Of a DNA stretch of 64,000 bases, positions 10,675 to 23,629 are shown piece by piece. The position numbers and the translations under genes are program-made. How positions within the stretch are numbered: the stretch's first letter is position 1; the number at the start of each line of letters is the position of its first letter. This stretch comes from Halobacillus sp. Nhm2S1. Lineage in GTDB: Bacteria > Bacillota > Bacilli > Bacillales > Halobacillaceae. The stretch is taken from assembly GCF_019599545.1 (NCBI RefSeq), contig NZ_JAIEZV010000001.1:434001-498000 (forward strand). Reading direction: 5' to 3'. Below the pieces are notes generated by a model. That model was not told where the DNA came from. It saw only the letters and a program-made list of their open reading frames with translations, and ran no database searches.

Positions 10675-10800
10675 ATGCCGAAGAATTCAAAATCAAAACG
10701 CAATCCGAAAAAGAGCAGGGATGCGGTTCAACCAGCTTCAGGAGAAGAACGAATTACGATCTCCAAAGCTGGAGAAAGTCCTTACGATCGAAACAGATAA
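10675..10800 (+). CDS. Small basic hydrophilic protein, 41 residues
   Basis: A short gene starting at an ATG at 10675 with a strong AAGGAGG site eight bases upstream, and closed by a strong hairpin. The protein is very rich in K, R, S and N, starts MPKNSKSKRNPKKSRD, and has no hydrophobic segment or cysteine. I do not recognise a family. Composition resembles small spore proteins of Bacillaceae, but no diagnostic motif was found, so that is only a suggestion. The good ribosome binding site and its position between two terminators argue that it is real. Confidence 0.6.
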   Translation: MPKNSKSKRNPKKSRDAVQPASGEERITISKAGESPYDRNR

Positions 10801-10803
10801 ATG

Positions 10804-10845
10804 AAAAGCAGCACGTGTGAAAATTCACACGTGCTGCTTCTATTC
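10804..10845. terminator. Bidirectional terminator between the 41-residue gene and the FUSC gene
   Basis: Perfect 16-bp arms at 10806-10821 and 10824-10839, with A-rich and T-rich flanks. It serves the plus-strand small gene and the convergent minus-strand FUSC gene, whose last codons overlap its right edge. Confidence 0.85.
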
Positions 10846-13014
10846 TTCCATCCGTTCTACTGTTTCAAGCCCCATTCTTTCTCCAACAGCAAGCAAAGCT
10901 TGATTGATTTTCCAAATATAAAACAGATGGTGGACAATATCCCCCTGCCCATCCTTATGTCCTGGGGCAAACCGTTCAATCATTTCCCGCTCATGTTGAA
11001 GTCTAAACAGTTGCCCACTCATGACTTCCCCATTCAATACCGCCATGATTGTGCGAATGTTGTGCTTGTACACCTTTTCCGTTCGCTTGAGAGCCTCTGT
11101 AATTTCTTCGGAACGATGAAAATCCTTTTGGTACGTGGACGCCACTAACTGTTTCGCATAATAATTAATAGCCGTAAACGACATTAGCAGCCGGGGAATA
11201 CCGGAATATTTATTAGCTCCAGGCCTCTGCAGGGCAGGCTTTGCATCCTCTTCAAGCAGCTGAATCTTCTCATCCATCTCAAAAGCGAGATCCGCAAGCC
11301 CCTTCATGCTTTCGGAACGGCGGAAATTTTGAATATATGAAAGGACATAACCCTCGAGATCCTCTAAGTAATCAACCAACTGTTCCTTCATTTTATCAAG
11401 CGTCCGTGTAGGGAATATAAAGGCCGCAGCAGCTAGAGCAATGCCTGCTCCTGCAATTGTATCGACCACCCGTGCAAGTAGCAATGCATAGCTGATTCCA
11501 CCAAGAATGAGGTCATACATGAAGGCGATGAGCATGGTGATGAACATACTCATGACTGTGTAGGAGACCGGAAGCATGTAAAAGGCAAAGAAAATAACCG
11601 CAAAAATGAGGGCTACTTCCAACTCCGATTGACCCGACACAGATTTCGCTAAAAAGAAACCAATGATCGCCCCGGCTACCGTGCCAATTGACCTTTCCAA
11701 ACCTTTTAGATATGTGCGCCCGACGGTCGGGGTGCCCAATTGGATGATGAAGGTTGTTAGCAACACCCAGTAGGGTTGGATAGGAGAGATCAAATGACCG
11801 ACAATGACAGCAATCGTTCCGGCAATCACCGATTGAATCGCCTTTTTCGTTGAAGGCTCCATCCCCTTATTTTCATCTTCCTTTTCTGCTGCTTTCTTTT
11901 CTTCGGACCATTCATCACCGGAATCATGTTCGCCACTGTATTTGATGGCGAGGGCTCCCTCCGTCACATGTGTAGCAATCGCCTCAATCCTGCGAAGCAG
12001 ATAGAGCCATCCCTCAGGCCTTGTTTCATGTTCCCCAAATCTTTGATCAATCAACTTCCTCAACGCGTGTATTACACGTTCGGCTTCAGCAAGATGCTTC
12101 TCTTCCTGTTCCATTTTAAGGACTTCTGACTTTTGCAATGTACGAATGAGACGGAAGAGGATCATTCGGATTTCTTCTGTCTCAAGCGCTCCGCTTTTCT
12201 TCAATTTCTCTAAACTATCTGAAAGGGTCATGACGAACATTGCCGTATCGAACACATATAACCGCAATTGTTCCGTACGAACTCCTGGCCAGACTCCTTT
12301 AATGTTTTGCGCATTCAAATCTGTGGACACATGATTGGCATAGTCCCTCAACTTTTTTACATTTTCGGTCAATTTCTTAGAGCGAAAATGGTTCGTGTCT
12401 GGATCCTCAATAACATCTGCCAACAGTTCAAAAGTCAGGTTCGCCTGCCTATGAAAAGATTGGACACTACGCTTTAGCTGCTGAGCCGTATCTCGGAAAA
12501 TAATGAAATTATATAGGAAAGCGTAGCTGACCCCTATACAAATCGCACCATAAAACCATGGGAATTGTGCAGGAGGAAGTTTTAAGAAGGAAGAAAAATA
12601 TACGGTTATAAAACCGATCATCCCTAATGAAAAATAACGACTGCCGAATTTAGAAAAATAAAAGCTGCAAAAGATGATCAAAATCATCAATGCGGATACG
12701 AGCACGGCACTCCAGGAAAGGAGAGAACCCAGCGTCACTCCACAGATAGCTGATAAAGGAAGCAAAAGTGTCGTCCCCTGCTTTTCCTTTTTGGTATCAT
12801 CCATAACTGCCATGATGCCCAGCAGCCCACAGGCGCCGGAAATGATTGCAGGGAGAAGCGGATCCTGCCCCAGCAGGTTCAATATCAGCAAGGTAGTGAA
12901 TACAGCCGAGATGACACTGAGTGTCGCTTTCCCAGCCTGCTGCAGCCGCTTATGACCAGGATCTGACGCCAACATCCTCTTTAACCAATAGGATTGTTTT
13001 CCTAATTCATACAT
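10840..13014 (-). CDS. FUSC-family (YccS/aromatic acid exporter-like) membrane protein
   Basis: A 724-residue integral membrane protein with the duplicated FUSC architecture. An N-terminal block of about six membrane segments (roughly 30-165) is followed by a charged helical region (about 170-370). A second membrane block (roughly 390-560) contains the conserved GTPTVGRTYLKGLERSIGT stretch, followed by a cytoplasmic helical tail. Relatives are proposed efflux proteins for aromatic or phenolic acids, and the substrate here is unknown. It has no counterpart at this position in B. subtilis, so it belongs to an accessory insertion between rqcH and the pyr operon. Its promoter is consensus-like and overlapped by a palindrome. 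The ATG at 13014 has a GGAGAGGAGG site upstream. Confidence 0.85.
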   Translation of the reverse strand: MYELGKQSYWLKRMLASDPGHKRLQQAGKATLSVISAVFTTLLILNLLGQDPLLPAIISGACGLLGIMAVMDDTKKEKQGTTLLLPLSAICGVTLGSLLSWSAVLVSALMILIIFCSFYFSKFGSRYFSLGMIGFITVYFSSFLKLPPAQFPWFYGAICIGVSYAFLYNFIIFRDTAQQLKRSVQSFHRQANLTFELLADVIEDPDTNHFRSKKLTENVKKLRDYANHVSTDLNAQNIKGVWPGVRTEQLRLYVFDTAMFVMTLSDSLEKLKKSGALETEEIRMILFRLIRTLQKSEVLKMEQEEKHLAEAERVIHALRKLIDQRFGEHETRPEGWLYLLRRIEAIATHVTEGALAIKYSGEHDSGDEWSEEKKAAEKEDENKGMEPSTKKAIQSVIAGTIAVIVGHLISPIQPYWVLLTTFIIQLGTPTVGRTYLKGLERSIGTVAGAIIGFFLAKSVSGQSELEVALIFAVIFFAFYMLPVSYTVMSMFITMLIAFMYDLILGGISYALLLARVVDTIAGAGIALAAAAFIFPTRTLDKMKEQLVDYLEDLEGYVLSYIQNFRRSESMKGLADLAFEMDEKIQLLEEDAKPALQRPGANKYSGIPRLLMSFTAINYYAKQLVASTYQKDFHRSEEITEALKRTEKVYKHNIRTIMAVLNGEVMSGQLFRLQHEREMIERFAPGHKDGQGDIVHHLFYIWKINQALLAVGERMGLETVERMEE

Positions 13015-13152
13015 GTACCCATTCCTCCTCTCCTATTTCTTTTCATGTAATGGATCCGTTCCATCTATAAAATAAATCATCACTTTTCAATAAGTACACA
13101 CGTCCTTAATCCCCTTACGCTCCATAATTAAGGATAGGATAGATAGAGATAA

Positions 13153-13181
13153 ATTATAGAGCGCTCTATCCCATCTGTCAA
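13153..13181 (-). promoter_or_regulatory. Consensus sigma-A promoter with overlapping palindromic operator
   Basis: On the minus strand TTGACA (13176-13181) and TATAAT (13153-13158) are separated by exactly 17 bases. The perfect 14-bp palindrome ATAGAGCGCTCTAT (13156-13169) lies across the spacer and the -10 box. This arrangement is typical of a repressor-controlled efflux gene. The predicted transcript begins about 130 bases before the FUSC start. No regulator gene is adjacent. Confidence 0.75.
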
Positions 13182-13249
13182 AAGGGAACCGGTCTTTCTT
13201 AAGCATTTATCTGATTGTCTTTCATCGCTGTTTCCTTGTTTAGCAAAAT

Positions 13250-13632
13250 GGCAGGGTTTTTGAAGACTTGACTCCGAGATAATCACGGTTCGTTGCTGAA
13301 TTGAGCGTCAAGGGTGGTTGGGAAGCCACTCGCTCTGCGGGGGAGCAACTTCCAACCTCCTTGATTAGTAGTCATAAAGCGCGCTGTAACAGTGTTTTAA
13401 TGGGGGCGTCCGGCATCGGATATCGAAGAGGAAGAAAGGGCATGGTGAGCCCCACAGGACGCAGTCCGAGGAGCGTCTAAGAATTGTGGAAATTCTATTA
13501 AGTTCGGCACGTCGCGCGCCCACATCGAACGCCCATACCTCGTGTGGGGCACCGCAGAAAAGGAGCTATTCCCCTCTGCCCCATCCACTCAACAAAAGCC
13601 TCAAAAATGACTCTTCAAGAATAGGGAGATGA
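13250..13632 (+). repeat. Dispersed TIR element, copy 1 (degenerate, about 383 bp)
   Basis: Fills most of the 13015-13697 gene-free region. The L end begins GGCAGGGTTTTTGAAGAC at 13250 and is followed by the A-type module (GGTTCGTTGCTGA, then GGGTGGTTGGGAAGCCACTC). The R end matches the CCCATCCACTCAAC and ACTCTTCAAGAATAGGGAG signature near 13590-13630. The middle section (about 13370-13540) diverges from the other copies. Reading frames inside are not credible genes. Confidence 0.75.
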
Positions 13633-13669
13633 TCTATAATAAATCTTCAGTGGCATTCTTGTCAGTGGA

Positions 13670-13700
13670 TAAAAAAAACCACGATTGAATCGTGGTTTCA
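13670..13700 (-). terminator. Terminator of the 92-residue membrane protein gene
   Basis: On the minus strand AACCACGAT and ATCGTGGTT form a stem around a 2-4 base loop, followed by a run of eight T residues. It begins at the stop codon of the gene ending at 13698. Confidence 0.85.
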
Positions 13701-13970
13701 GGTTAGGAAATATGCGAATACCGCTATCGATGCAAGATAAGAAAAAATCGCTTGTGCCCAGTATCTTCGTCTCTCGCGCTTCAGCATGTAAACATTCCAG
13801 AGAATAAACAACGCGAGAGAAGCGAACAAGCTTAATAAGGGTTCTAAGGACCACATAGACTCCATAAATGCAAACGCCACCCACGTATATAGATAGACAA
13901 AACAGGTCAATAAGCCGAGCGAGGCATTCATGAGTATGAAAAAAGAATGTTTTTTAGATTTCATTTTCAT
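13698..13970 (-). CDS. Small membrane protein, function unknown
   Basis: About 90 residues with three hydrophobic segments (roughly residues 10-30, 38-58 and 72-90) separated by short loops, the second carrying a KRERRRYW positive cluster. I recognise no family. The start could be the ATG at 13970 or that at 13964, the latter better spaced from GGTG. It ends in a strong terminator and lies downstream of pyrE, so it may be the last gene of the pyr transcript or be independently expressed. It belongs to the accessory stretch absent from the B. subtilis arrangement. Confidence 0.65.
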   Translation of the reverse strand: MKMKSKKHSFFILMNASLGLLTCFVYLYTWVAFAFMESMWSLEPLLSLFASLALFILWNVYMLKRERRRYWAQAIFSYLASIAVFAYFLT

Positions 13971-14034
13971 CACCAATACGTTTTGATGACTTCATCGTAC
14001 TAGGAGACTGCAGAAATAGCAACTCCCTTAGCTG

Positions 14035-14635
14035 TTAAGAATTCGTAAAAACATAAGGATCCTGTCTCCACTTCATCAACAGCTGCTCTTGTTCTTTTTC
14101 GATTTGATTTTCGGTAAGTAACTGCTGAAGGAGCTCTTCATAACTGGTCAGTGATTGGTACGAATAGCTTCTTTCCCTGAATGCTTCCTGCGCCGCTTGA
14201 AGATTATAGGTGAAGATCGACAGTACTTCAACCACTTCAACTCCTTCATCCTGGAGGGCTTCTGCTGCTTCTATCGACGATTTTCCAGTTGATATTAAAT
14301 CCTCGATGACGATCGCCTTTTGCCCCCTATCAATATGACCTTCAATCTGATTTCCTTTTCCATGCTTTTTGGCTGAAGAACGTACATATACCATAGGAAG
14401 GTTCAGAAGATCTGCCACCCAGGCCGCATGGGGAATGCCTGCTGTCGCACACCCTGCAATCACATCGATAGGACCTAGAGCCTCGATTTTTTTCGCAAAT
14501 GCTTCAGCAATGTCTTTTCTTACTTCAGGATAAGACATCGTTAAACGATTGTCGCAATAAATCGGAGACTTTAATCCGGACGTCCATGTGAAGTAGTGAT
14601 CGGTTTCAATTTTAACCGCTCCTATGTGAAGCAGG

Positions 14636-14661
<26 letters not shown>
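14035..14661 (-). CDS. pyrE: Orotate phosphoribosyltransferase
   Basis: Converts orotate and PRPP to orotidine 5'-phosphate, the fifth step of UMP synthesis. The PRPP-binding motif VIEDLISTGKSS is at residues 117-128, with a K/R-rich flexible loop (SSAKKHGKGN) just before. The 208 residues match the family. It overlaps the end of pyrF by 26 bases and is the last pyr gene of the operon, as in B. subtilis. Confidence 0.96.
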
Positions 14662-17007
<2,346 letters not shown>

Positions 17008-17011
<4 letters not shown>

Positions 17012-20000
17012 CCTGACACCCCTTCCATCGGTGTGATCGCACGTGCCGAGAAGGACATAGCATTGATGACATCAACAATGGTTTTTGCCGTGTCCAGACT
17101 GGTTAAGCAGGCGAGGCCATGTTCGACGGCTTCTCTACGGATTCTGAATCCGTCCGATCTTGCACGCATGCCTTTATTGAGTGTATTGACGACGAATTGT
17201 ACTTCCCCTTGTTGGATCAGATCAATGACATCGCGCTGATCAGAACCCACTTTTCCTACGGCTTCCACCGGAATCTTCGCTTCTTCTATTACTGAAGCTG
17301 TACCTTCTGTAGCGAACAACCGGAAGCCCAGCTCAAAGAATGTCTTCGCAATGTCCAGCATCTCGGATTTATCTTTGTCTGCGACCGTCAACAGGACTGA
17401 TCCTTGTGTCGGTATTTTCAACCCTGCGGATGTCATTCCTTTATAGAGGGCTTTTTCCAACGTTTGATCATACCCGATGACTTCACCCGTCGACTTCATC
17501 TCAGGCCCGAGCGTCGTATCGACACTTCTCAATTTTTCAAAGGAGAACACAGGGACTTTGACATAGACACCATTTGGCTTGGCAGCGACTCCGGAAGGGA
17601 ATCCTTCTTCTTTCAACGTTTTACCTAAGAGAACCTTCGTCGCAAGTCGTGCCATTGGTACGCCTGTGATTTTACTCAGGAAAGGTACCGTCCGGCTTGC
17701 TCTCGGGTTCACTTCCAGAACGTAAGCCGTTCCTTTGTAAGCGACGAACTGGATATTGATGAGCCCCTTCATATTCAGCTCTCTGGCAATCTTCGTTGTC
17801 GCATCGATACACTGTTGTTCAAGGTCCTTTGTAAGCCGCTGCGTCGGATATACCGCCATAGAATCTCCGGAGTGAACACCGGCGCGTTCAATATGCTCCA
17901 TGATCCCTGGAATGAAAACATCTTCCCCGTCCGAGATGGCATCGACTTCGATCTCCATTCCCGTCATGTACTTGTCGATCAAAATGGGGTGACCATTGTG
18001 TGCGGCTGCATTTGTTTCCAAGTAAGAAGAGAGCTCTTCGTTTGAATAGACGATCGCCATCGCACGGCCTCCCAGGACATAAGAAGGTCTGACCACAAGT
18101 GGATAGCCGATTTTCTCAGCAGCAAGGAATGCTTCCTCTGCGCTTGTGACACTTTCCCCTCCTGGTTTAGGGATGTTCAAATCGTTGAGCAACTGTTCAA
18201 ACAAGTCTCTGTCTTCCGTTTTATCAATGGACTCCATTGTGGTGCCCAGAATTTTGACGCCTTCCTTCGTCAATCCGTCTACCAGGTTAATGGCTGTCTG
18301 GCCCCCAAACTGGACGATGACACCTTCAGGCTGTTCGAGATCAATGACGTTCATCACATCTTCAAGCGCTAATGGCTCAAAAAAAAGCTTGTCAGAAACG
18401 CTGAAGTCTGTGGAGACTGTTTCTGGATTATTGTTCATAATGATGGCTTCATAGCCCATTTCCTTGAGAGCCAGGACAGAATGGACGGTTGCATAGTCGA
18501 ATTCGACCCCCTGGCCAATCCGGATCGGGCCAGAACCAATGACAAGCACTTTTTTATTTTCACTCGGAATGGCTTCGTTTTCATCTTCATAACTGCTGTA
18601 AAAATAAGGTGTTTCAGATTCAAACTCACCAGCACACGTATCGACCATCTTGTACACAGGGCGAATACCGTGACTTCTTCTCCATTCACGAACTTCTGCT
18701 TCTTTCCGTTGGGTTAATCGTGCAATCTGAGCATCAGAAAATCCGATTCTTTTGACCTTCTGCAACAAGGCAGCATCCACTTCACCTTGTGCGACTTGTT
18801 TTTCGAGCTGGATGATCCGCTGCAATTTATAAAGGAAGAATAAATCAATTCCGCCTGTCGTTTCATGCAGACTTTCTATGGAATATCCTCTTCTTAACGC
18901 CTCTGCGATTAAGAAAATCCGTTCGTCATCCGCTTTTTTCAACCTTCTCGTAAGTTCTTCTTCTTTCATATGTTCCGCATAAGAGAGATACAACTCTTCT
19001 GTATCGCCTTCTAGCGAACGGATGCCTTTCAGGAGAGATTCTTCAAAGCTCCTGCCGATGCTCATCACTTCACCGGTCGCTTTCATCTGCGTACCAAGTG
19101 TACGGTTCCCTTTTGCGAATTTATCGAACGGCCATCGCGGGATTTTCGTAACGACATAATCGAGGGCTGGTTCAAAACAGGCATAGGTCGTACCAGTGAC
19201 CGGGTTCTTGATTTCATCTAGTGTCATCCCCACTGCGATCTTGGCTGCTAGTTTTGCAATCGGATAGCCGGTCGCCTTGGAAGCAAGCGCTGAAGAACGA
19301 CTGACCCGCGGATTCACTTCGATGATGTAATATTGGAAACTATTCGGATCAAGCGCAAGCTGGACATTACACCCACCTTCAATTCGGAGAGCCTGGATAA
19401 TTTCCAAGGAAGCATTTCTAAGCATTTGATATTCCCTGTCACTCAGCGTTTGGGAAGGAGCGACAACGATGGAATCTCCGGTATGAATCCCGACAGGATC
19501 GAAGTTTTCCATGTTACAAACGACGATTTTATTGTCCGCACCATCACGCATCACCTCATACTCCACTTCTTTGAAACCGGCAATATTTTTCTCTATCAAG
19601 CACTGGCTGACCGGAGAAGCGGCAAGTCCGCTTCTAGCAATCTCTTTCAACTGAGCGGCATCATCACACATGCCCCCGCCGGCTCCGCCCATCGTGTAAG
19701 CCGGACGGACAATAACCGGAAAACCGATTTCCCCCGCAAAATCCAGTGCTTCTTCTACTGTGCTGACAATTTCACTTTCAGGTACAGGCTGGTTCATCTC
19801 ATGCATCAAGGCCCGGAATTTTTCACGGTCTTCCGCTTGTTGAATGGCATCGAGCGGCGTCCCTAACAGCTCTACATTAAATTCTTCTAGAATGCCAGAT
19901 TCACTCAATTCTACTGCCATATTCAGCCCCGTCTGCCCTCCAAGCGTCGGAAGAATCGCATCCGGGGTTTCTTTTCGAATGATTTTCTGAAGGAACTCAA

Positions 20001-20211
20001 GGGTCAGTGGTTCCATATAGACCTGATCGGCAAAGGTATGGTCGGTCATGATCGTGGCTGGATTCGAATTCGCAAGGATGACTTCATACCCTTCTTCTTT
20101 CAACGATTGGCATGCTTGTGTGCCGGAATAATCGAATTCAGCCGCCTGGCCGATGACGATTGGACCGGATCCGATGACGAGAATTTTAGTTAAATCTGTA
20201 CGCTTAGGCAT
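17008..20211 (-). CDS. carB: Carbamoyl-phosphate synthase large subunit, pyrimidine operon type
   Basis: Also called PyrAB. It makes carbamoyl phosphate from bicarbonate, ATP and ammonia delivered by the small subunit. Two homologous ATP-grasp halves are visible, each opening with a VLVIGSGPI(V/R)IGQ segment (about residues 10-21 and 555-566), followed by a C-terminal allosteric MGS-like domain (after about 930). The 1067 residues are normal for the family. GGAGGA precedes the ATG at 20211, which overlaps the carA end by 22 bases. Confidence 0.97.
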
Positions 20212-21299
20212 TGAGAGTCCTCCTTCGTTGTCTTTTGATAGTGATCGATCATTTTCAGGAATTCATCGAATAAGTGGGCGGTGTCTTCCGGTCCCGGTGA
20301 ACTTTCCGGATGGTATTGTACAGAGAAAACCGGATGGTTCGTATGTTTCAGCCCTTCCACGGAGTTGTCATTCAAAGAAACTTGGGAAAGACGCAGTTCG
20401 GTCTGTTCCAGTGAATGAAGATTGACTGCATAGCCATGGTTCTGTGATGTGATATAGGTTCTGCCTGTATCCAGATCTTTCACAGGCTGATTAATTCCTC
20501 TATGTCCGAATTTCATCTTAGAAGTATCTGCGCCAGATGCGAGAGCAATCAGCTGGTGCCCGAGACAGATTCCAAAAATCGGTACCTGACCAATCAGTTC
20601 ACGGATCGTTTGAATCGCTTCCGGAACATCTTTTGGATCTCCAGGACCGTTCGACAGCATGACGCCATCCGGTTTCAGCCTTAGGATCTCTTCTGCTGAA
20701 GTATGGTAAGGAACGACGGTCACATGGCAATCGCGCTTCGTGAACTCTCGTAAAATGCCGTGTTTCATGCCGTAATCAACAAGGACGATCCGCTCTCCAC
20801 GTCCTGGAACGACATAAGGCTTCACCGTTGACACTTGCTTGACTTGGTCATTCAATGAAGGAGTAGCTTCCAGTATGTGAAGAACTTCCGATACCGGACG
20901 ATCAGTAGAAGTGATCATCGCCTTCATCGTTCCATGTTGGCGTATGATTTTTGTCAGCTTTCTCGTATCAATATCGCTGATGCCTGGAATGTTTTTCGCT
21001 TTTAGAAATTCATCGATGGTTTCTTCATTCCGGAAATTGGATGGAAAATCACAGTGTTCTTTTACAATGACCCCGAAGACTCCCGGATTGACGGTTTCAA
21101 AATCATCGCGATTTATCCCATAGTTTCCGATGAGTGGATACGTGAAGGTGATCAGCTGCCCGTAATAAGACGGGTCAGAAATCACTTCCTGATAGCCGCT
21201 CATCCCTGTATTGAATACGACCTCTCCGATTGTTTCCCGTTCACTTCCAAATCCTTCCCCTGCAAATACCGTCCCATCTTCAAGCACGAGTTGTTTCAT
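20190..21299 (-). CDS. carA: Carbamoyl-phosphate synthase small (glutaminase) subunit, pyrimidine operon type
   Basis: Also called PyrAA. A class I glutamine amidotransferase that channels ammonia to CarB. The nucleophile is C245 in GICLGHQ, with the HPE pair at 330-332. The start is the ATG at 21299 ([10 protein letters not shown]), preceded by GGGAGGGG; the longer frame from 21332 has no site. The product is 369 residues. It overlaps pyrC by 20 bases and carB by 22 bases within the operon. Confidence 0.96.
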   Translation of the reverse strand: MKQLVLEDGTVFAGEGFGSERETIGEVVFNTGMSGYQEVISDPSYYGQLITFTYPLIGNYGINRDDFETVNPGVFGVIVKEHCDFPSNFRNEETIDEFLKAKNIPGISDIDTRKLTKIIRQHGTMKAMITSTDRPVSEVLHILEATPSLNDQVKQVSTVKPYVVPGRGERIVLVDYGMKHGILREFTKRDCHVTVVPYHTSAEEILRLKPDGVMLSNGPGDPKDVPEAIQTIRELIGQVPIFGICLGHQLIALASGADTSKMKFGHRGINQPVKDLDTGRTYITSQNHGYAVNLHSLEQTELRLSQVSLNDNSVEGLKHTNHPVFSVQYHPESSPGPEDTAHLFDEFLKMIDHYQKTTKEDSQCLSVQI

Positions 21300-22569
21300 G
21301 CGTTTTCCCCTCCCATACAATTTTCCCTTCAACCATTGTTAGCTCCGGCCATCCTTTCGCTCTCCAGCCATGGAAAGGCGTGTTCTTTCCTTTTGAGGCA
21401 AAGCTGTGACGGTCAATCATCCGCTCCTGATTCACTTCCACAATGGTTGCATCCGCTGGAGCTCCTTTTTCCAATGTTCCATAAGGGATCCCGAAAGTCT
21501 CTGCCGGCTTCGACGTCAGCCATGCCACAAGACGTTCCAGCTGAATTCCATGCTTTTCTACAAAGTGGGTGTACAACAGCGGAAAGGCGGTTTCCAAACC
21601 TGTAATACCAAACGGCGAGTAGAGGAAGCCTTCTTTCTTATCTTCTTCCGTATGCGGGGCATGATCGGTCGCAATAAAATCAATGGTTCCGTCTATCAAA
21701 CCCTCGATGAGCGCTTTCTGATCTTCTTTGGAACGAAGCGGTGGGTTCATTTTGAAAAAGGCATCGTCTTCAGGGATATCCGTTTCGTTAAGAATCAAAT
21801 GGTGCGGTGTCACTTCTGCGGTGACATGAATCCCTGCCTTTTTCGCATCCCGGATGACCCTCACCGATTCCTTCGTTGATACGTGACACACGTGATAATG
21901 GCAGCCGGTCGCTTCGGCAAGAAGGACGTCTCTTGCGATTTGCACGGATTCAGCAACATTCGCTATGCCAGGGAGGCCGAGCCTCTCGCTTACCTCGCCC
22001 TCATGAGCGACACCTTTGTACACGAGTGAATTATCTTCGCAGTGAGCAACAATGGCTTTGTTCAGACGACTCGCTTCCTTCATCGCTTCGTACATCATGC
22101 CCGCGGTTTGAACACCGACTCCATCATCGGTAAAGGCGAAGGCACCCATTTTTGACAGCGTCGGCATGTCAACAAGCTCTCTTCCAAGTTGACGAATCGT
22201 TATGGAAGCATAAGGCAGCACTCGAACGGATGCCTCCTGCTTGATCTTCTCCATTAATGTTTCCATGTTCTCTTCGGAATCAGGTACAGGCTTTGTGTTC
22301 GGCATGGCACACACCGTTGTGAATCCTCCACGAGCCGCAGCTTCTGTCCCAGTACGTATCGTTTCTTTTTGTTCGTCTCCAGGTTCACGCAAATGGATAT
22401 GGACATCGACCAACCCGGGCAGAACAAGCCCCTCTTTCGCATCTATGACTTCATCCGCTTCTCCGACATCCGGAGCTATTTCAACAATTTTACCGTCCTC
22501 GATCAGAATTTCGCATGAATCAAAGCTATGATCCTTAAACACCTGACCGTTGATGATTTTCTTCTTCAT
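21280..22569 (-). CDS. pyrC: Dihydroorotase
   Basis: Zinc metalloenzyme that cyclises carbamoyl aspartate to dihydroorotate. The amidohydrolase HxH motif is H57-I-H59 in [10 protein letters not shown]; later metal ligands occur in the HYHVCHVST region, and the catalytic aspartate in ATDHAPH. Length is 429 residues, as in B. subtilis. The ATG directly follows the pyrB stop, with its ribosome binding site inside the pyrB end. Confidence 0.97.
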   Translation of the reverse strand: MKKKIINGQVFKDHSFDSCEILIEDGKIVEIAPDVGEADEVIDAKEGLVLPGLVDVHIHLREPGDEQKETIRTGTEAAARGGFTTVCAMPNTKPVPDSEENMETLMEKIKQEASVRVLPYASITIRQLGRELVDMPTLSKMGAFAFTDDGVGVQTAGMMYEAMKEASRLNKAIVAHCEDNSLVYKGVAHEGEVSERLGLPGIANVAESVQIARDVLLAEATGCHYHVCHVSTKESVRVIRDAKKAGIHVTAEVTPHHLILNETDIPEDDAFFKMNPPLRSKEDQKALIEGLIDGTIDFIATDHAPHTEEDKKEGFLYSPFGITGLETAFPLLYTHFVEKHGIQLERLVAWLTSKPAETFGIPYGTLEKGAPADATIVEVNQERMIDRHSFASKGKNTPFHGWRAKGWPELTMVEGKIVWEGKTHETTRA

Positions 22570-23466
22570 TTAAAGCTCCCCTTTCATGAGTGCGTGGATG
22601 ATGGCCATCCGCATTGTCACTCCATTCGTCATTTGCCTGAAAATCTTTGATTTTTCACATTCCACAAGCCTCACATCGATTTCCACCCCGCGATTGACAG
22701 GAGCTGGATGAAGGATGATGCTGTGGTTCATCATTCGTGCCTCCCTTTCGACGGTCAGCCCATATTCTTTTAAATAACTTCCTGTTCCACCATGGTTTGT
22801 ATGCCGCTCATGTTGAATCCGCAGCAGCATCAGGACATCACACGTTTCAACGGCTTCGTCCATCGTAATGTAGTCCTTTGTCATGGTAGGGTCCTGCCAA
22901 TCTGGTTTACTGACAAAAGATATCCGGGCCCCGAGCTGTCTCAGTGCATAAGCATTGGACCTTGCCACCCGGCTATGTTTCAAATCTCCCGCAATGCATA
23001 TATGCAAGCCTCTGAAACTATGAAAATGTTCATGGATCGTGTACAAGTCCAGAAGGGATTGTGTCGGGTGTTCCCCGCAGCCATCCCCGGCATTGATGAG
23101 GGGCATCTCCAATTCTTCTGTACATGCTGACAGGCCGCCGACTTCGGACTGCCTGACGACAGCTAGATCTACGCCGATGGACTCCAACGTCTTTAACGTG
23201 TCATACAAGCTTTCCCCTTTCGTTAAGCTGGAATCAACTCCATCCAACTCGACGACATCAAAACCCAACTTCCTTTCGGCTATGTGAAAGCTCGTTTTTG
23301 TACGTGTGCTCGGTTCTAAAAATAGATTGGCAGCAAAAAGTCCCGAATAAGAGAGGACGTTTGCGGGGTCTTTCAATCGATCTGCTAAATGAATCAGATG
23401 ATAGATCTGTTCATTGCTCAGCTGTTTCATGGAAAGCAAATTCCTTTTGGATTGAATGGCGGTCAT
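22570..23466 (-). CDS. pyrB: Aspartate carbamoyltransferase catalytic subunit
   Basis: Condenses carbamoyl phosphate with aspartate, the committed step of pyrimidine synthesis. The carbamoyl-phosphate loop FLEPSTRTKTSF lies near residues 49-60, with HPTQSLLDLY and HPAPVNRG further on. The start is the ATG at 23466, 8 bases after GGAG; the ATG at 23472 is only 2 bases from that site. There is no regulatory subunit gene, as usual for Bacillus. Confidence 0.96.
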   Translation of the reverse strand: MTAIQSKRNLLSMKQLSNEQIYHLIHLADRLKDPANVLSYSGLFAANLFLEPSTRTKTSFHIAERKLGFDVVELDGVDSSLTKGESLYDTLKTLESIGVDLAVVRQSEVGGLSACTEELEMPLINAGDGCGEHPTQSLLDLYTIHEHFHSFRGLHICIAGDLKHSRVARSNAYALRQLGARISFVSKPDWQDPTMTKDYITMDEAVETCDVLMLLRIQHERHTNHGGTGSYLKEYGLTVEREARMMNHSIILHPAPVNRGVEIDVRLVECEKSKIFRQMTNGVTMRMAIIHALMKGEL

Positions 23467-23511
23467 GTACATCTCTCCGTTCCTTTAATTAATGTAACGG
23501 GGACTAAGGAG

Positions 23512-23615
23512 CAAAAAAGCACCCCCAGGTGTCTGGGGGTGCTGAACTCGTCGCATGACAAACGAGCCCATCCCTAGTACACCTTTTTGAGCCTCTCGGG
23601 ACTCAGTTAAAACGT
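23512..23615 (-). promoter_or_regulatory. PyrR-dependent attenuator 3 (pyrP/pyrB)
   Basis: On the minus strand the PyrR-binding loop AGTCCCGAGAGGCT (about 23588-23601) is followed by a terminator with arms GCACCCCCAG and CTGGGGGTGC (23519-23542) and a T run. UMP-bound PyrR stabilises the anti-antiterminator so that transcription stops before pyrB. Confidence 0.93.
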
Positions 23616-23629
23616 GAAGCTAGTGTTGG

